Source: a virus
Length of the DNA: 64,000 nt
Direction: 5' to 3' (one strand)
Virus record (IMG/VR): IMGVR_UViG_3300027708_000033
Location: 62,001-126,000 of that record
In this document: piece by piece, positions 34,630-42,412 of the stretch
Layout of the letters: every line of letters begins with the position of its first letter
Numbering within the stretch: the stretch's first letter is position 1
The notes under the pieces: model-generated
What the model was told of the DNA's origin: nothing
Database searches by the model: none
What the model saw: the letters and a program-made list of their open reading frames with translations, nothing else
Translations under genes and position numbers: made by a program

Positions 34630-35027
34630 TATGAAGTCGCTCTCGCCTTCTCACGGATGAAGTCTGCTATCCTTGCCGCGGTGTCTGCCTGAACTACCAA
34701 AGTAGGTCTAGACATTGCTTCGGCGCAAGACTCGTTTTCACCCTTGCACTTGCATAGGAACGCAAATGGCGTGAACTGCGCAACGATTTCATCGGCTAAC
34801 TTAGATAGAGGACTTTCCTCTTCTTCGGCCTGCTCGTCTAGGTCCATGCAGCAAATAAGGCAGAGACCGTGCTCAAGCTCTTCCTCGCTGCAGTCTGTAG
34901 TGCCGCACCTTCTGCAAACACCTTCACAGTCGTTACACCAAGCGATTTCGCCTGGTTCGTTTTTGCTGAACTCAGCAGCTAGTTTTGTTTCTTCGCATCG
35001 CGAACATTGAATCTTGTTTTCGTCCAT
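34629..35027 (-). CDS. Multi-cysteine zinc-ribbon protein
   Basis: 132 residues from ATG 35027 (AAAGGA upstream). It carries CSRC, CNDC, CRRC and CLICC clusters in the first 65 residues, then a CKCKG segment and a helical end. At least two zinc ribbons are likely. Such proteins in phages often bind nucleic acids or host factors; no specific family recognised. Confidence 0.75.
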   Translation of the reverse strand: MDENKIQCSRCEETKLAAEFSKNEPGEIAWCNDCEGVCRRCGTTDCSEEELEHGLCLICCMDLDEQAEEEESPLSKLADEIVAQFTPFAFLCKCKGENESCAEAMSRPTLVVQADTAARIADFIREKARATS

Positions 35028-35035
35028 TGCGGTTC

Positions 35036-35100
35036 CTTTCGTCATTTAGATTTTCCATCTGTAATCATTATACCACAGATGTGTGATGCTTGCTTCATTT
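35036..35100 (-). promoter_or_regulatory. Promoter and hairpin leader of gene 35027
   Basis: TATAAT at 35072-35067. TGAAGCAAGCA lies upstream but no clear TGTACA. Hairpin AGAT..ATCT, then AAATGACGAAAGGA. Confidence 0.7.
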
Positions 35101-35133
35101 TTTGATAACTTTATGGAAAGATTTCCAGCGAGT

Positions 35134-36903
35134 TTAGCGGCGGGAAGCCGAGGCCTTTGATAGCACCTTGACTGCCGCCATTCCAATCTTCTGAGCCGCG
35201 TCAACCGTGTCCTTGCCAACATGCACAACTTCACCATTGCCGTTTACCCAACGGTTTGCTTGCACGACGTCATCGTACGTCAGCCAAAGAACTCCCACGC
35301 CGGCTTTGTAGCAACGCTCGACCCACTTGGTGGCGGCTTGAGTTTCCTCGTGAGTGTAGTGTCCATCGCTTACGACGACAAGCATGCGAGCGCCGTCACC
35401 GTGCAAGAAGTTCATCGCACCGTCTAGTGCCTTGAACGCCTTGTCGAACTTCTCAGTTCCATCAGGAGCCGTGTAAACCTGAACCTCAGGAAGACTTTGA
35501 CCTGGCTTCAAAGTCGGGAAGACATCGTTGCCATAGTAGACCATTGCCGCACGTCCTTGGACGCGCTTGGTGGCCTCAGAGAGAACCCACGCAGTCACAG
35601 CCATTGGTTCCATCGCATCGCCCATTGAACCTGAGATGTCAACCATTACGCCGACTTTGAGCTGCGGGTTGTCGGTGTGCTTGCGCTGCGTACGACGCCA
35701 TGGCTCAGTCTGAGTCAGCAAGCCTTTAGACTTGAGTGCCGCACCTTGAACAAGCGCGCGAGTGCGTAGACGTCCTGGAGGAGTTATCGACTGAATCTCT
35801 GTCTGCGAACGCTCGCGGTACTTAGCCTTGTCGAATAGTTGACCTAGCTTCACGGCTGCCGCACGCTCTTGAGAAGTCGGCTGACGTCTAGACGCTAGTG
35901 TCGACTTAGTCTTGCTACCTGCTTCAGCTTCAGCATTCTCGGTGAAGATTTTCTCCGCGATACCTTTGTGAGCGTGTTCCTCACCTGAATCTGCGCTGCG
36001 GCCTTTTGCAATCTTGACCCACTGCTCACTGATTTGCTGTTCAGCAAGTTCTCCAGCTGCAGCAATCTCTGTGATGCCTGCCGCATCAGCTAGAGCCTCA
36101 AGGATTTCCTGAATCTGCTGCTCGATGCTTTCTTGAGTCTCTTCGCCCTTTTCAGTTTGCGCAGTACGAATGGCTTCAACCCAACGGCGCGCAACGTCAT
36201 ACATCGGAGTGATGTTGTCGTGGTCGTCGTGCATCTGCATTTCGTTCCATAGACCGCGTAGAGTCTTTAGCAAGTCTGCACCTAGTAGAGTCTCAAGAAG
36301 CTGAGGCACGTCACCTAGGTCGCTCTCTTCGAGAACACCAGCATCAACACGAGCTAGCGTTAGTCCAGCGAGTCGTGCGCCAGCGTGAATCGTTGAGATT
36401 TTGCTTAGTCCTTCTTCGCTTAGGTCGCCAAGCACAATTTCAAGTGCACAAGAACGGAGGAACTCACGGTTGTTAGGAGTCGACTGCACACCGAATCCTT
36501 CGATGCGTGATTCTTCTAGAAGCTGAAGAGCCTCAAACTCTGAACTGCTTAGTGAGCCGTGCGCTGCTTCCATCGACCAGCGAGAGTAGCGTGCGTGGCA
36601 AGCTTCGTGGAAGATGGCGCCAGATGCACGAGGCCATTCGAATTGAGTGTCGCGTTCGCGAAGGTCGCCAACTACTTCAGCCTCAACGCCTTTTCCGAAC
36701 GCAGCCTCAGTATTGACTTCGATTTCGCTTAGCGCAGGGTTGTAAGCTGCAGGTGCTGGTCCACCAGCTCCTGGACCAAGGTATACAACTAGGTCGCCTC
36801 GGTATGCCCACTGATTTACAAGCTCGCCAATCTGTGCGCCTGTCTTCAACCATGCTGGCTGAGTCATCTCTGCTCGTGTGCCATTTGTTTTGAAATGTCC
36901 CAT
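35134..36903 (-). CDS. vWA-domain protein with HExxH motif (CobT-like)
   Basis: 589 residues from ATG 36903 (AAGGAG upstream). HEACH at 99-103 in GAIFHEACHARYSRW is a zinc-metallopeptidase-like motif. A helical charged middle is followed by a vWA domain: MIDAS DISGSMG near residue 420, MVYYGND and VVVSDGHYT. This is the arrangement of phage CobT-like/VWA-MoxR-partner proteins. The MoxR-type ATPase is the next gene upstream in the same direction. Inference: an ATP-driven remodelling machine for metal insertion or protein assembly or disassembly. Own promoter at 36938. Confidence 0.85.
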   Translation of the reverse strand: MGHFKTNGTRAEMTQPAWLKTGAQIGELVNQWAYRGDLVVYLGPGAGGPAPAAYNPALSEIEVNTEAAFGKGVEAEVVGDLRERDTQFEWPRASGAIFHEACHARYSRWSMEAAHGSLSSSEFEALQLLEESRIEGFGVQSTPNNREFLRSCALEIVLGDLSEEGLSKISTIHAGARLAGLTLARVDAGVLEESDLGDVPQLLETLLGADLLKTLRGLWNEMQMHDDHDNITPMYDVARRWVEAIRTAQTEKGEETQESIEQQIQEILEALADAAGITEIAAAGELAEQQISEQWVKIAKGRSADSGEEHAHKGIAEKIFTENAEAEAGSKTKSTLASRRQPTSQERAAAVKLGQLFDKAKYRERSQTEIQSITPPGRLRTRALVQGAALKSKGLLTQTEPWRRTQRKHTDNPQLKVGVMVDISGSMGDAMEPMAVTAWVLSEATKRVQGRAAMVYYGNDVFPTLKPGQSLPEVQVYTAPDGTEKFDKAFKALDGAMNFLHGDGARMLVVVSDGHYTHEETQAATKWVERCYKAGVGVLWLTYDDVVQANRWVNGNGEVVHVGKDTVDAAQKIGMAAVKVLSKASASRR

Positions 36904-36917
36904 GTGAATCTCCTTTT

Positions 36918-36965
36918 TGTCGTTTGTCTCTAATTCCATTATACACAGTTTTGAAGTAAAGTACA
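36918..36965 (-). promoter_or_regulatory. Promoter and leader of the vWA gene
   Basis: TGTACT (-35), 16-bp spacer with TTACTTCA, TATAAT (36943-36938). Leader box AAACGACAAAAAGGAG. Confidence 0.82.
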
Positions 36966-36993
36966 CTTCATTTGTAAAAAACTTTTAAGTTGT

Positions 36994-37099
36994 GAGAGGG
37001 AGACCGGAGTGGTCTCAACAGTCTCCCTCTCGTGCAGGATGCAAACGACGAAGAAAGCATCCTGCCACCGAGACGGAAACGACGAAGAAAGCGTCTCGG
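36994..37099. other. Tandem hairpins carrying the leader box in their loops
   Basis: Three hairpins in about 105 bp between the ATPase gene and the vWA gene. A: GAGAGGGAGAC (36994-37004) with GTCTCCCTCTC (37021-37031), plus a competing GAGACC/GGTCTC pairing. B: GCAGGATGC/GCATCCTGC (37034-37065), perfect, loop AAACGACGAAGAAA. C: CCGAGACG/CGTCTCGG (37068-37099), loop with the identical AAACGACGAAGAAA at 37077-37090. Read leftward, the loops present the complement (TTTCTTCGTCGTTT) of the leader box found at more than twenty genes. Confidence 0.8.
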
Positions 37100-37107
37100 A
37101 GTTTCTA

Positions 37108-38091
37108 TTAGATTTTAGCTGGACGAATCTCTTCACCGTAGACTCGAGTGAACGTATCGGCAACAACCGGACGGTCCATCTCTGGAGCCTGAGCTAGAAG
37201 GTTCTGAACTGCCCACTTAGTTCCAAAAGTTGTCGCCAACTCCTTGAACGCAAGCAGCTCACGCATTTGCGGAGCCCATGAGACTTCACCAGTCTGCTGC
37301 TTCTTCGCAAGGTTCTGTGCCGCACCAACCATGTTGGTAGGTACACCAAGTTTCCTAGCTAGGTTCCAGTCAGTGGTCATCTCACTGTGAATCTTGAATC
37401 GAGACAACAACGCCTCACTCAAGTTGACTCCTGGAGCATTCGGGTTAGTCGCTGCGACCACGAAGAATCCATCCTTCGCCTTGACTGTGCCACGCTCTGG
37501 ATTTGCAGTTACCGCAAGTTCACGGCGACCATCCATTAGACCGTACACAACTGTCAAGACCTTCGGGTCGATGATACCAATCTCGTCGATGAGTAGCGGC
37601 TTGCCTTCTTCCGCAGCTCTGATGAGAGGTCCATCAACCCAGCTGAATCCACCGTCAGTGTTTTGTACGTAGCCACCAACGAAGTCAGAAACTTCAGTGT
37701 CGCCTGTACCTAGCACTGTGTAGAGGTCGTTGCCGAACGCTGCCTCGAAGACCGCAGTCTTACCAGTTCCTGGAGCTCCGTACAGAAGTACAAACTGTCC
37801 TGCGACATGAGCCTTGCGAACAACTTCAACATCGTTGTGCTCTCCCCACTTTCGTGCAAAGTACATGTCGCCGTTAGGACGAGTGTACTTCGAGAGTCCT
37901 TCGAGTGTCTCTGCTTCAACCACAGTTACGAATGCCTTCTTGCTAGCTGACTTTTTGGTTAGCATGCCAGTCATCGACATGTAAGCCTCTATCGCTTTCG
38001 CTGAGTCTTCGTGTTGTGTCTGTACAACTGTCGCGTAGATGGCTTCGCTTAGACCATCGTACAACTTGTTTAGATTTTCTACTGATTCCAT
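37108..38091 (-). CDS. MoxR/CobS-type AAA+ ATPase
   Basis: 327 residues. Walker A GAPGTGKT (105-112), Walker B PLLIDE (165-170) followed by IGIIDPK, sensor-like VAATNPN and an ASEALLSRF-type arginine region. This is the MoxR branch of AAA+ proteins, which act with vWA partners. The partner lies directly downstream. The leader ATAACGACGAAACGAGGACATT keeps the conserved box even though the upstream gene is close, so it may be separately controlled at the RNA level. Confidence 0.88.
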   Translation of the reverse strand: MESVENLNKLYDGLSEAIYATVVQTQHEDSAKAIEAYMSMTGMLTKKSASKKAFVTVVEAETLEGLSKYTRPNGDMYFARKWGEHNDVEVVRKAHVAGQFVLLYGAPGTGKTAVFEAAFGNDLYTVLGTGDTEVSDFVGGYVQNTDGGFSWVDGPLIRAAEEGKPLLIDEIGIIDPKVLTVVYGLMDGRRELAVTANPERGTVKAKDGFFVVAATNPNAPGVNLSEALLSRFKIHSEMTTDWNLARKLGVPTNMVGAAQNLAKKQQTGEVSWAPQMRELLAFKELATTFGTKWAVQNLLAQAPEMDRPVVADTFTRVYGEEIRPAKI

Positions 38092-38115
38092 AATGTCCTC
38101 GTTTCGTCGTTATTC

Positions 38116-38583
38116 TTAGATTAGTGCGTCGGCGAAGCCGAGCACCTTTCGGGTTCTGGTGACTCGTGCAAGAATCTTGTACGGAGTCTTGTGTGCGCAG
38201 ATGTCATCCAAGTCATCGACACCAATCTCTACTACGATTGGCGCCTTGCGAAGCTTGTAGCCGTGGTCGATTATCTGAGTGAACAGCTTCTCGCCAAAGA
38301 CTAGTCGCTCTTTTGCCAACTTGATGGCATCTGATTTGTAGTTGATGATTTCAAAGTTGCCATCAACATCGAGCTTTGGCTTGTCGTACGTTGAGTACGC
38401 ATTCCAAGTTGCTCGTGGCTTCGATGGAGTCAGTCTGCGTCTGTACAGTGTCAATGCCACATGTGAACCGCTAGGTGACTTCATGTCTGGTGTTAGTAGC
38501 AGCTGCAACACGCTTGCATTGCCTGGCTGCTCAAGCTCTAAGTAAAGAGCCTTTCCGTAAACCTTGGTCGTCGTATCTTCCAT
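38116..38583 (-). CDS. Unknown protein, ATPase operon leader
   Basis: 155 residues. Beta-rich N half (ALYLELEQPGNASVLQLLL, HVALTLYRRRL) and helical C half. No convincing family; a divergent WGR-like fold is conceivable from the pattern but not supported. It precedes the MoxR-type ATPase by 24 nt and has its own promoter. Confidence 0.72.
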   Translation of the reverse strand: MEDTTTKVYGKALYLELEQPGNASVLQLLLTPDMKSPSGSHVALTLYRRRLTPSKPRATWNAYSTYDKPKLDVDGNFEIINYKSDAIKLAKERLVFGEKLFTQIIDHGYKLRKAPIVVEIGVDDLDDICAHKTPYKILARVTRTRKVLGFADALI

Positions 38584-38593
38584 GGTATTTCCC

Positions 38594-38659
38594 TTCGTCG
38601 TTTTGTCTGAGGCTTTTGCCTCATGTAACCATTATACCTTGTAACTTTTCAAAAGTACA
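38594..38659 (-). promoter_or_regulatory. Promoter and hairpin leader of gene 38583
   Basis: TGTACT (-35), 17-bp spacer, TATAAT (38636-38631). Strong hairpin TGAGGC-AAAA-GCCTCA, then AAACGACGAAGGGA. Confidence 0.87.
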
Positions 38660-38677
38660 ATTCATTTTGAAACTTTT

Positions 38678-38723
38678 TGGTGGTGTCCTAGACACCTGAC
38701 TGAGGATTGGAACTCAGTCAGGC
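38678..38723. other. Two adjacent hairpins after gene 38744
   Basis: GGTGTC/GACACC (38680-38694) and CCTGACTGAG/CTCAGTCAGG (38695-38723), both perfect, without a U tract. They lie between the stop at 38744 and the next promoter. They are probably 3'-end structures. Confidence 0.55.
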
Positions 38724-38743
38724 GCCTAGAAGCTGGAAGTCCT

Positions 38744-39085
38744 CTAGCCGAGGACCTTGAACCAGTGAGTCGCCTTTTCCCAATAAGACTTCTCGAAGAT
38801 TTCCATCGAGAGAGACTTTAGGATGTCGCGGTCGATGCCGGTAGACTTTCCGTTCATGCGCTGGAAAACCTTCTTGCCGTCGACGATGCCGAACTTGGCT
38901 TCGCCCATCAGAGCCTCGGCTTCAGCTTTCGCTTCTGCTTCCATCTCGTCTGCAAGCTTCTTCAGCTCACGAGCGTCTGCCAACTTCTTTGCAACTTCCA
39001 AAGCGTTGGTGTTAGTGAGGTCTACAACTTCACTGGTGGTGGTAATCTCTGTTACCTTGGTTTCTGTCTTGATGATAGTTGCCAT
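38744..39085 (-). CDS. Unknown helical protein
   Basis: About 113 residues from ATG 39085; an ATG 21 nt earlier is possible. A long charged helix, ALEVAKKLADARELKKLADE, suggests a coiled coil. The C terminus is basic and aromatic (YWEKATHWFKVLG). This composition resembles small phage chaperone-like or nuclease-accessory proteins, but no family is recognised. Confidence 0.68.
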   Translation of the reverse strand: MATIIKTETKVTEITTTSEVVDLTNTNALEVAKKLADARELKKLADEMEAEAKAEAEALMGEAKFGIVDGKKVFQRMNGKSTGIDRDILKSLSMEIFEKSYWEKATHWFKVLG

Positions 39086-39120
39086 ACGCAACCACCGTCC
39101 TTTCATCTTTTGAAACTTTC

Positions 39121-39185
39121 GTTTCGTCGTTTATCAAACGTTTGCTTGATAGTTCTATTATACCATGTTTTTGGAGCATTTGTTG
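39121..39185 (-). promoter_or_regulatory. Promoter and hairpin leader of gene 39085
   Basis: TATAAT (39162-39157) in the second spacer class (AATGCTCCAAAAACATGG). Hairpin TATCAA...TTGATA, then AAACGACGAAACG. Confidence 0.78.
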
Positions 39186-39235
39186 CATTTTCGCAAACTT
39201 TTTTGAAAAAGTTTATAACGAATTGGTAACGACAT

Positions 39236-39478
39236 TTATGCCGCGTGTTTGCCCTTTTGCATCATCTTCACTGCTAGCAAGATGAACAAACCGCTCACTA
39301 GCATGATGGCACCAATTAGCGCGTAGCCATTTGCTATGAATCGAGTCTGGTCCATGTCGTCAGCCATGTAGATTCGTTCGTTGTAAATACCGTTCATGCG
39401 CCAGCAAGCTGCCGCAAGAAAGATGTGAGCTGTTGCTAGGTAGTTCAGCGCGTAGCGCGCGTATCGTTTTGTGCTCAT
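39236..39478 (-). CDS. Small membrane protein
   Basis: 80 residues with two hydrophobic segments (about 10-28 and 48-70) and a basic end. No family recognised. Starts at the base where the upstream stop ends. Confidence 0.7.
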   Translation of the reverse strand: MSTKRYARYALNYLATAHIFLAAACWRMNGIYNERIYMADDMDQTRFIANGYALIGAIMLVSGLFILLAVKMMQKGKHAA

Positions 39479-39792
39479 TAGTTGGTCTCCTCTCGAGACT
39501 TCGATATTGGTTTTGTTACTGTTGTGTCAAAGAAAGTGTTCGCGACTTTCGTGAACTCTTCCGGTGAAGCTTGGAAGAAACCCTCCCAATTTGTTTCGCC
39601 GCACTTCACGAGCGCTGCGGCTCGTAGCATCGCGGTCGAAAGATTTTCGTATGTCTCGGTCCAAACATTAATGATGTAGTCTGTCCAAGTCAAGTCGAAC
39701 TTGCCGTCTTCTCGCTTGAGTATCGCGAACTCGACTTCTTGCTTGAAGTCGATTCGCAATACTACATGCTTTTCGTCTATGCGCTCTAACAT
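39478..39792 (-). CDS. Unknown protein
   Basis: 104 residues. VVLRIDFKQEVEFAILKREDGKF is a beta-hairpin-like start, followed by helices with NLSTAMLRAAALVKCG and a basic C terminus. No family recognised. Middle gene of an operon of three. Confidence 0.7.
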   Translation of the reverse strand: MLERIDEKHVVLRIDFKQEVEFAILKREDGKFDLTWTDYIINVWTETYENLSTAMLRAAALVKCGETNWEGFFQASPEEFTKVANTFFDTTVTKPISKSREETN

Positions 39793-39795
39793 GGT

Positions 39796-40023
39796 CTATT
39801 CGTCTCCTGCGACGATAGCGCCAGAGTCATCGTAGACTTTTGCAAGTTCGATGGCATTGTAATCGCATGCTTCATGCGCATACTCACGCAACTTTTCAAT
39901 CATCACTTCAACGGTGATTTCGTCGAGCGGGATTCCAATGTACTCGTTTAGTTCTTCGAGTGTGAGTGTGTACTCTAGTTTTAGAGTTACTGATTCTGGT
40001 AACTTGTTTGTGTTATCTGCCAT
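39796..40023 (-). CDS. Unknown small acidic protein
   Basis: 75 residues from ATG 40023. KLEYTLTLEELNEYIGIPLDEITVE suggests a small alpha/beta fold. First gene of the operon behind the promoter at 40073. Confidence 0.7.
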   Translation of the reverse strand: MADNTNKLPESVTLKLEYTLTLEELNEYIGIPLDEITVEVMIEKLREYAHEACDYNAIELAKVYDDSGAIVAGDE

Positions 40024-40041
40024 AAGCAATCACGTCCTTCA

Positions 40042-40105
40042 TTTCGTCGTTTACAACTTTTGTTGTATTTCCATTATACCTTGTTTTTGGAGCATTTGAT
40101 ACAGT
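40042..40105 (-). promoter_or_regulatory. Promoter and hairpin leader of gene 40023
   Basis: TATAAT (40078-40073), spacer class AATGCTCCAAAAACAAGG. Hairpin ACAAC-AAAA-GTTGT, then AAACGACGAAATGAAGGA. Confidence 0.82.
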
Positions 40106-40147
40106 TTCTAGCAAATTCTTTATAACGAATCTATAACGACATTTCTG

Positions 40148-40396
40148 CTAATCTAGCTGAGTTGTCGATAGCTCGAGAGCAAACTTTTTGAACTCGTCGC
40201 CTTCAAGCGGATTCGCTGCCAAGATGGTGAGTGTGTAAAGTGTCGCCGCAAGCTCTTTTGGACTTGACTCTTTGATGATGTCTCGCATCAATGCAGAAAG
40301 CTGCTGCGCATTTACCAACTCGTCTTCTGTGGAGTTGGAACGAACTGAGGTGACTAACGCCACTGCAGCTCGTGCTCCTTTACTGAACTTATGCAC
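40148..40396 (-). CDS. Unknown helical protein
   Basis: About 82 residues from the GTG at 40396, which overlaps the previous stop by 8 nt (GTGCATAA). A longer frame exists but overlaps more. Helical with LAATLYTLTILAANPLEGDEF. No family recognised. Confidence 0.62.
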   Translation of the reverse strand: MHKFSKGARAAVALVTSVRSNSTEDELVNAQQLSALMRDIIKESSPKELAATLYTLTILAANPLEGDEFKKFALELSTTQLD

Positions 40397-40712
40397 AATC
40401 GACCTGAATCGCTGTGTGATACAAGAAGCAAGTCGAGCAAGCAACTCCGTAATCGTTCGGCTTCTTGGTGTTGTTGCGTCGGTTACCGAACATCACTGAG
40501 ACGTCACCATCTAGTCCTACGAGACTTAGCTTCGTGCAGATTGAGTAGTAGCTGCGACCAAGCAACTGAGCAATCTCAAGGTTCGAGACGTTCGACTTCT
40601 TCAAGTCGCGCATGTCATTGATGTCGTTTACTGACCAGTATTCTCCTGCTGCGATTGCTGTTAGCAATGTGATGGTCTGGTACTTTTCGTTGTATTCTTG
40701 GTTAGTCTTCAT
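40389..40712 (-). CDS. Helix-turn-helix protein
   Basis: 107 residues from ATG 40712. An HTH-like stretch SNLEIAQLLGRSYYSICTKL (about 42-61) is followed by a short CSTC...C tail. I recognise this type as common in actinophages. Likely a small DNA-binding regulator. Confidence 0.75.
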   Translation of the reverse strand: MKTNQEYNEKYQTITLLTAIAAGEYWSVNDINDMRDLKKSNVSNLEIAQLLGRSYYSICTKLSLVGLDGDVSVMFGNRRNNTKKPNDYGVACSTCFLYHTAIQVDCA

Positions 40713-40723
40713 AGTGAAGTCCT

Positions 40724-40795
40724 TTCGTCGTTTTCGCAACTTGTTGTTTGCTGCTTGATTCCATTATACCTTGTTTTTGAAGCGTTTGTCGCCAA
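40724..40795 (-). promoter_or_regulatory. Promoter and leader of gene 40712
   Basis: TATAAT (40768-40763), spacer with CGCTTCAAAAACAAGG. Hairpin GCAGCAAAC...GTTGC region, then AAAACGACGAAAGGA. Confidence 0.8.
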
Positions 40796-40829
40796 TTCGC
40801 GAAATTATTTATAACGAATTGGTAACAGC

Positions 40830-41063
40830 TTATTCGTCTAGAATCTTGGTGATTTTGAATCCAACTTCTTCGAGCGACTCGACTCGCGCTCTGTCGAACT
40901 GAGCTTGGTCGTCAAAGTAAAAGTAGACTCGAGCATCGAAGTCAAAGTCGTCATCGAACTTTGTCTTGCCGTCGCCAATCGCGACAGTGACTTCGTCCAC
41001 GTTGTCTTTGTAGTTGTAGATGGACACGATGCTGACATCGACGTACTTTAGGTTGTCACTCAT
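40830..41063 (-). CDS. Unknown acidic protein
   Basis: 77 residues, strongly Asp-rich centre (DDDFDFDARVYFYFDD). It overlaps the zinc-ribbon gene by 8 nt. No family recognised. Confidence 0.68.
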   Translation of the reverse strand: MSDNLKYVDVSIVSIYNYKDNVDEVTVAIGDGKTKFDDDFDFDARVYFYFDDQAQFDRARVESLEEVGFKITKILDE

Positions 41064-41310
41064 GTGTTGCTCCTAAAGTTTTCAAGCTAAAGTTTTCAAG
41101 CGCCGCGTCAATCTTCGCAATGTCTTCCAGCATCTGCGCGCGCTGCGCTTCGATGATTGGTAGTAGAGCTTCGCGAGTTCCGCAAGCCGAACAGATTTCA
41201 GTCTTGTTGTCCTTGCGTGAGATAGCGCCCATGTACGCGCCTGGAGTTTCGTTGTTCGGTATGAATCCATCGCATGATGGACAAATTGGTGCTGGTTTGT
41301 TTTCACTCAT
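41056..41310 (-). CDS. Zinc-ribbon protein of the IPNNETPGAY type
   Basis: 84 residues. CPSCDGFIPNNETPGAYMGA and SRKDNKTEICSACGTREAL match a widespread small actinophage zinc-ribbon family of unknown function. Two CxxC pairs give one zinc site. C-terminal helix. Confidence 0.82.
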   Translation of the reverse strand: MSENKPAPICPSCDGFIPNNETPGAYMGAISRKDNKTEICSACGTREALLPIIEAQRAQMLEDIAKIDAALENFSLKTLGATHE

Positions 41311-41492
41311 TTGCTAGCCTCCTTCAAAGCCTTTGAAACTGTGTTGTACATTTCGCCGAACATTTGGTCAACGAACTTTTCGTCGCCTTCCCAATTGTCG
41401 GAATCCATCGCTTCGTAAATTGCATCTTGCAAAAGTGAAAGTTGCTTTTCACTAAGCTCTAGCGTGATTTTGATTTTTGGTTTGTCGCTCAT
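41307..41492 (-). CDS. Unknown small protein
   Basis: 61 residues from ATG 41492 (AAGGAG upstream). KIKITLELSEKQLSLLQDAIYEA is a strand followed by a helix, a ribbon-helix-like start without a clear DNA-binding sequence. Coupled to the next gene by a 4-nt overlap. Confidence 0.7.
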   Translation of the reverse strand: MSDKPKIKITLELSEKQLSLLQDAIYEAMDSDNWEGDEKFVDQMFGEMYNTVSKALKEASK

Positions 41493-41526
41493 GATTTCTC
41501 CTTCTCGAGAGTGGGTTGCACTTCGC

Positions 41527-41901
41527 TTACGCGAAGGCAACCAACTCAGCCTCAAGATTTACGGTTTCGATTTTTGCCCAATAGTCGATTCCAATATCGC
41601 CGTTGACGATAACGAATCCACCTGAACATGGACACATTGAACATCCTGCATAGCGGTTCCAGCTTATCTTCTCGAACTTGATTCCCTGCTCGATAAGTTT
41701 CGCCGCGATGAGTGGTCGCAATGTGTTGTAGTCGCGTGAGCGACGGTTCGCTAAGTGAGTCCAGACGTCTTCACCGAAGTCAACGAAGACTCGTGATGGC
41801 GCGTATGGAGAATCGCTTGCTTGTTGCTTGTATTCGTACTTGCGTGGGTACTTGCTTGCTTCTAGTTTTGCAACTACCATTTTTGTGATTGTAGTTTCCA
41901 T
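41527..41901 (-). CDS. Unknown protein with CSMCPC motif
   Basis: 124 residues from ATG 41901. A tyrosine-rich basic start, RSRDYNTLRPLIAAKLIEQGI helix and a CSMCPCSGGF loop in the C half. I recognise the general pattern from actinophages but no function. Own promoter. Confidence 0.75.
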   Translation of the reverse strand: METTITKMVVAKLEASKYPRKYEYKQQASDSPYAPSRVFVDFGEDVWTHLANRRSRDYNTLRPLIAAKLIEQGIKFEKISWNRYAGCSMCPCSGGFVIVNGDIGIDYWAKIETVNLEAELVAFA

Positions 41902-41919
41902 AAGGAACCTTCTTTCATT

Positions 41920-41978
41920 TCGTCGTTTGCAGCTTTTTGCTGTAATTCCATTATACCATGTATTGAAGCAAAATGTAA
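41920..41978 (-). promoter_or_regulatory. Promoter and hairpin leader of gene 41901
   Basis: TTACAT (-35), 17-bp spacer with TTTGCTTCA, TATAAT (41955-41950). Hairpin CAGC-AAAAA-GCTG, then AAACGACGAAATGAAAG. Confidence 0.86.
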
Positions 41979-42068
41979 CCATTTTGCAAAATTATTTATA
42001 ACGAATTGGTAAGAGATTTTTTTGTTTTTGGTGGGCATTTTTACGAGTGCCCAGCTCGGTGCTCATCG

Positions 42069-42311
42069 TTAGACGACGAACGCTAGTTTGTAACCCTTGT
42101 CGAGCTTTGAGTGAATCTTGTCGAGTGCTTCTGCGACTGCCGCGTTCTCGCTTGCGAAGAATTTCGTGCTAGATGCTCGAACTGACTTCTCTGCCATTCC
42201 CCATGAGGTGAACAACATGTTGTCCTTTACGACAACTTCGTAGACCTTCTTCTTGCCAGCATCGCCGCGTGCGCCGTCTGACTCTTTTAGTAAACACCAT
42301 TTCTTTTCCAT
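42069..42311 (-). CDS. WGR-domain-like small protein, copy B
   Basis: 80 residues from ATG 42311. Same pattern as the rightward gene at 23640: CLLKESDG, KKKVYEVVV, FTSWGMAEKSVRASS, NAA and a C-terminal DKGYKLAFVV. The two are clear paralogues on opposite strands, each behind a copy of the same leader module. WGR-type modules bind nucleic acid ends in larger proteins; here the domain is alone. Confidence 0.78.
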   Translation of the reverse strand: MEKKWCLLKESDGARGDAGKKKVYEVVVKDNMLFTSWGMAEKSVRASSTKFFASENAAVAEALDKIHSKLDKGYKLAFVV

Positions 42312-42323
42312 AGCATCCCTGCT

Positions 42324-42395
42324 TTCGTTTCGTCGTTTGTATTTATTGTTTGTTGCTAATTCCATTATACCATGTTTTGAAGCAAAAGTGCGCAT
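42324..42395 (-). promoter_or_regulatory. Promoter and leader of gene 42311
   Basis: GCGCACT region as weak -35, spacer with TTTGCTTCA, TATAAT (42369-42364). Leader with AGCAACAAACAATA, then AAACGACGAAACGAAAG. Confidence 0.82.
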
Positions 42396-42412
42396 TTGCG
42401 CAAACTTTTTTA

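Noticed and set aside
37394-37672. Plus-strand frame opposite the MoxR-type ATPase
   Set aside because: Antisense to Walker motifs, no ribosome binding site; a shadow frame.
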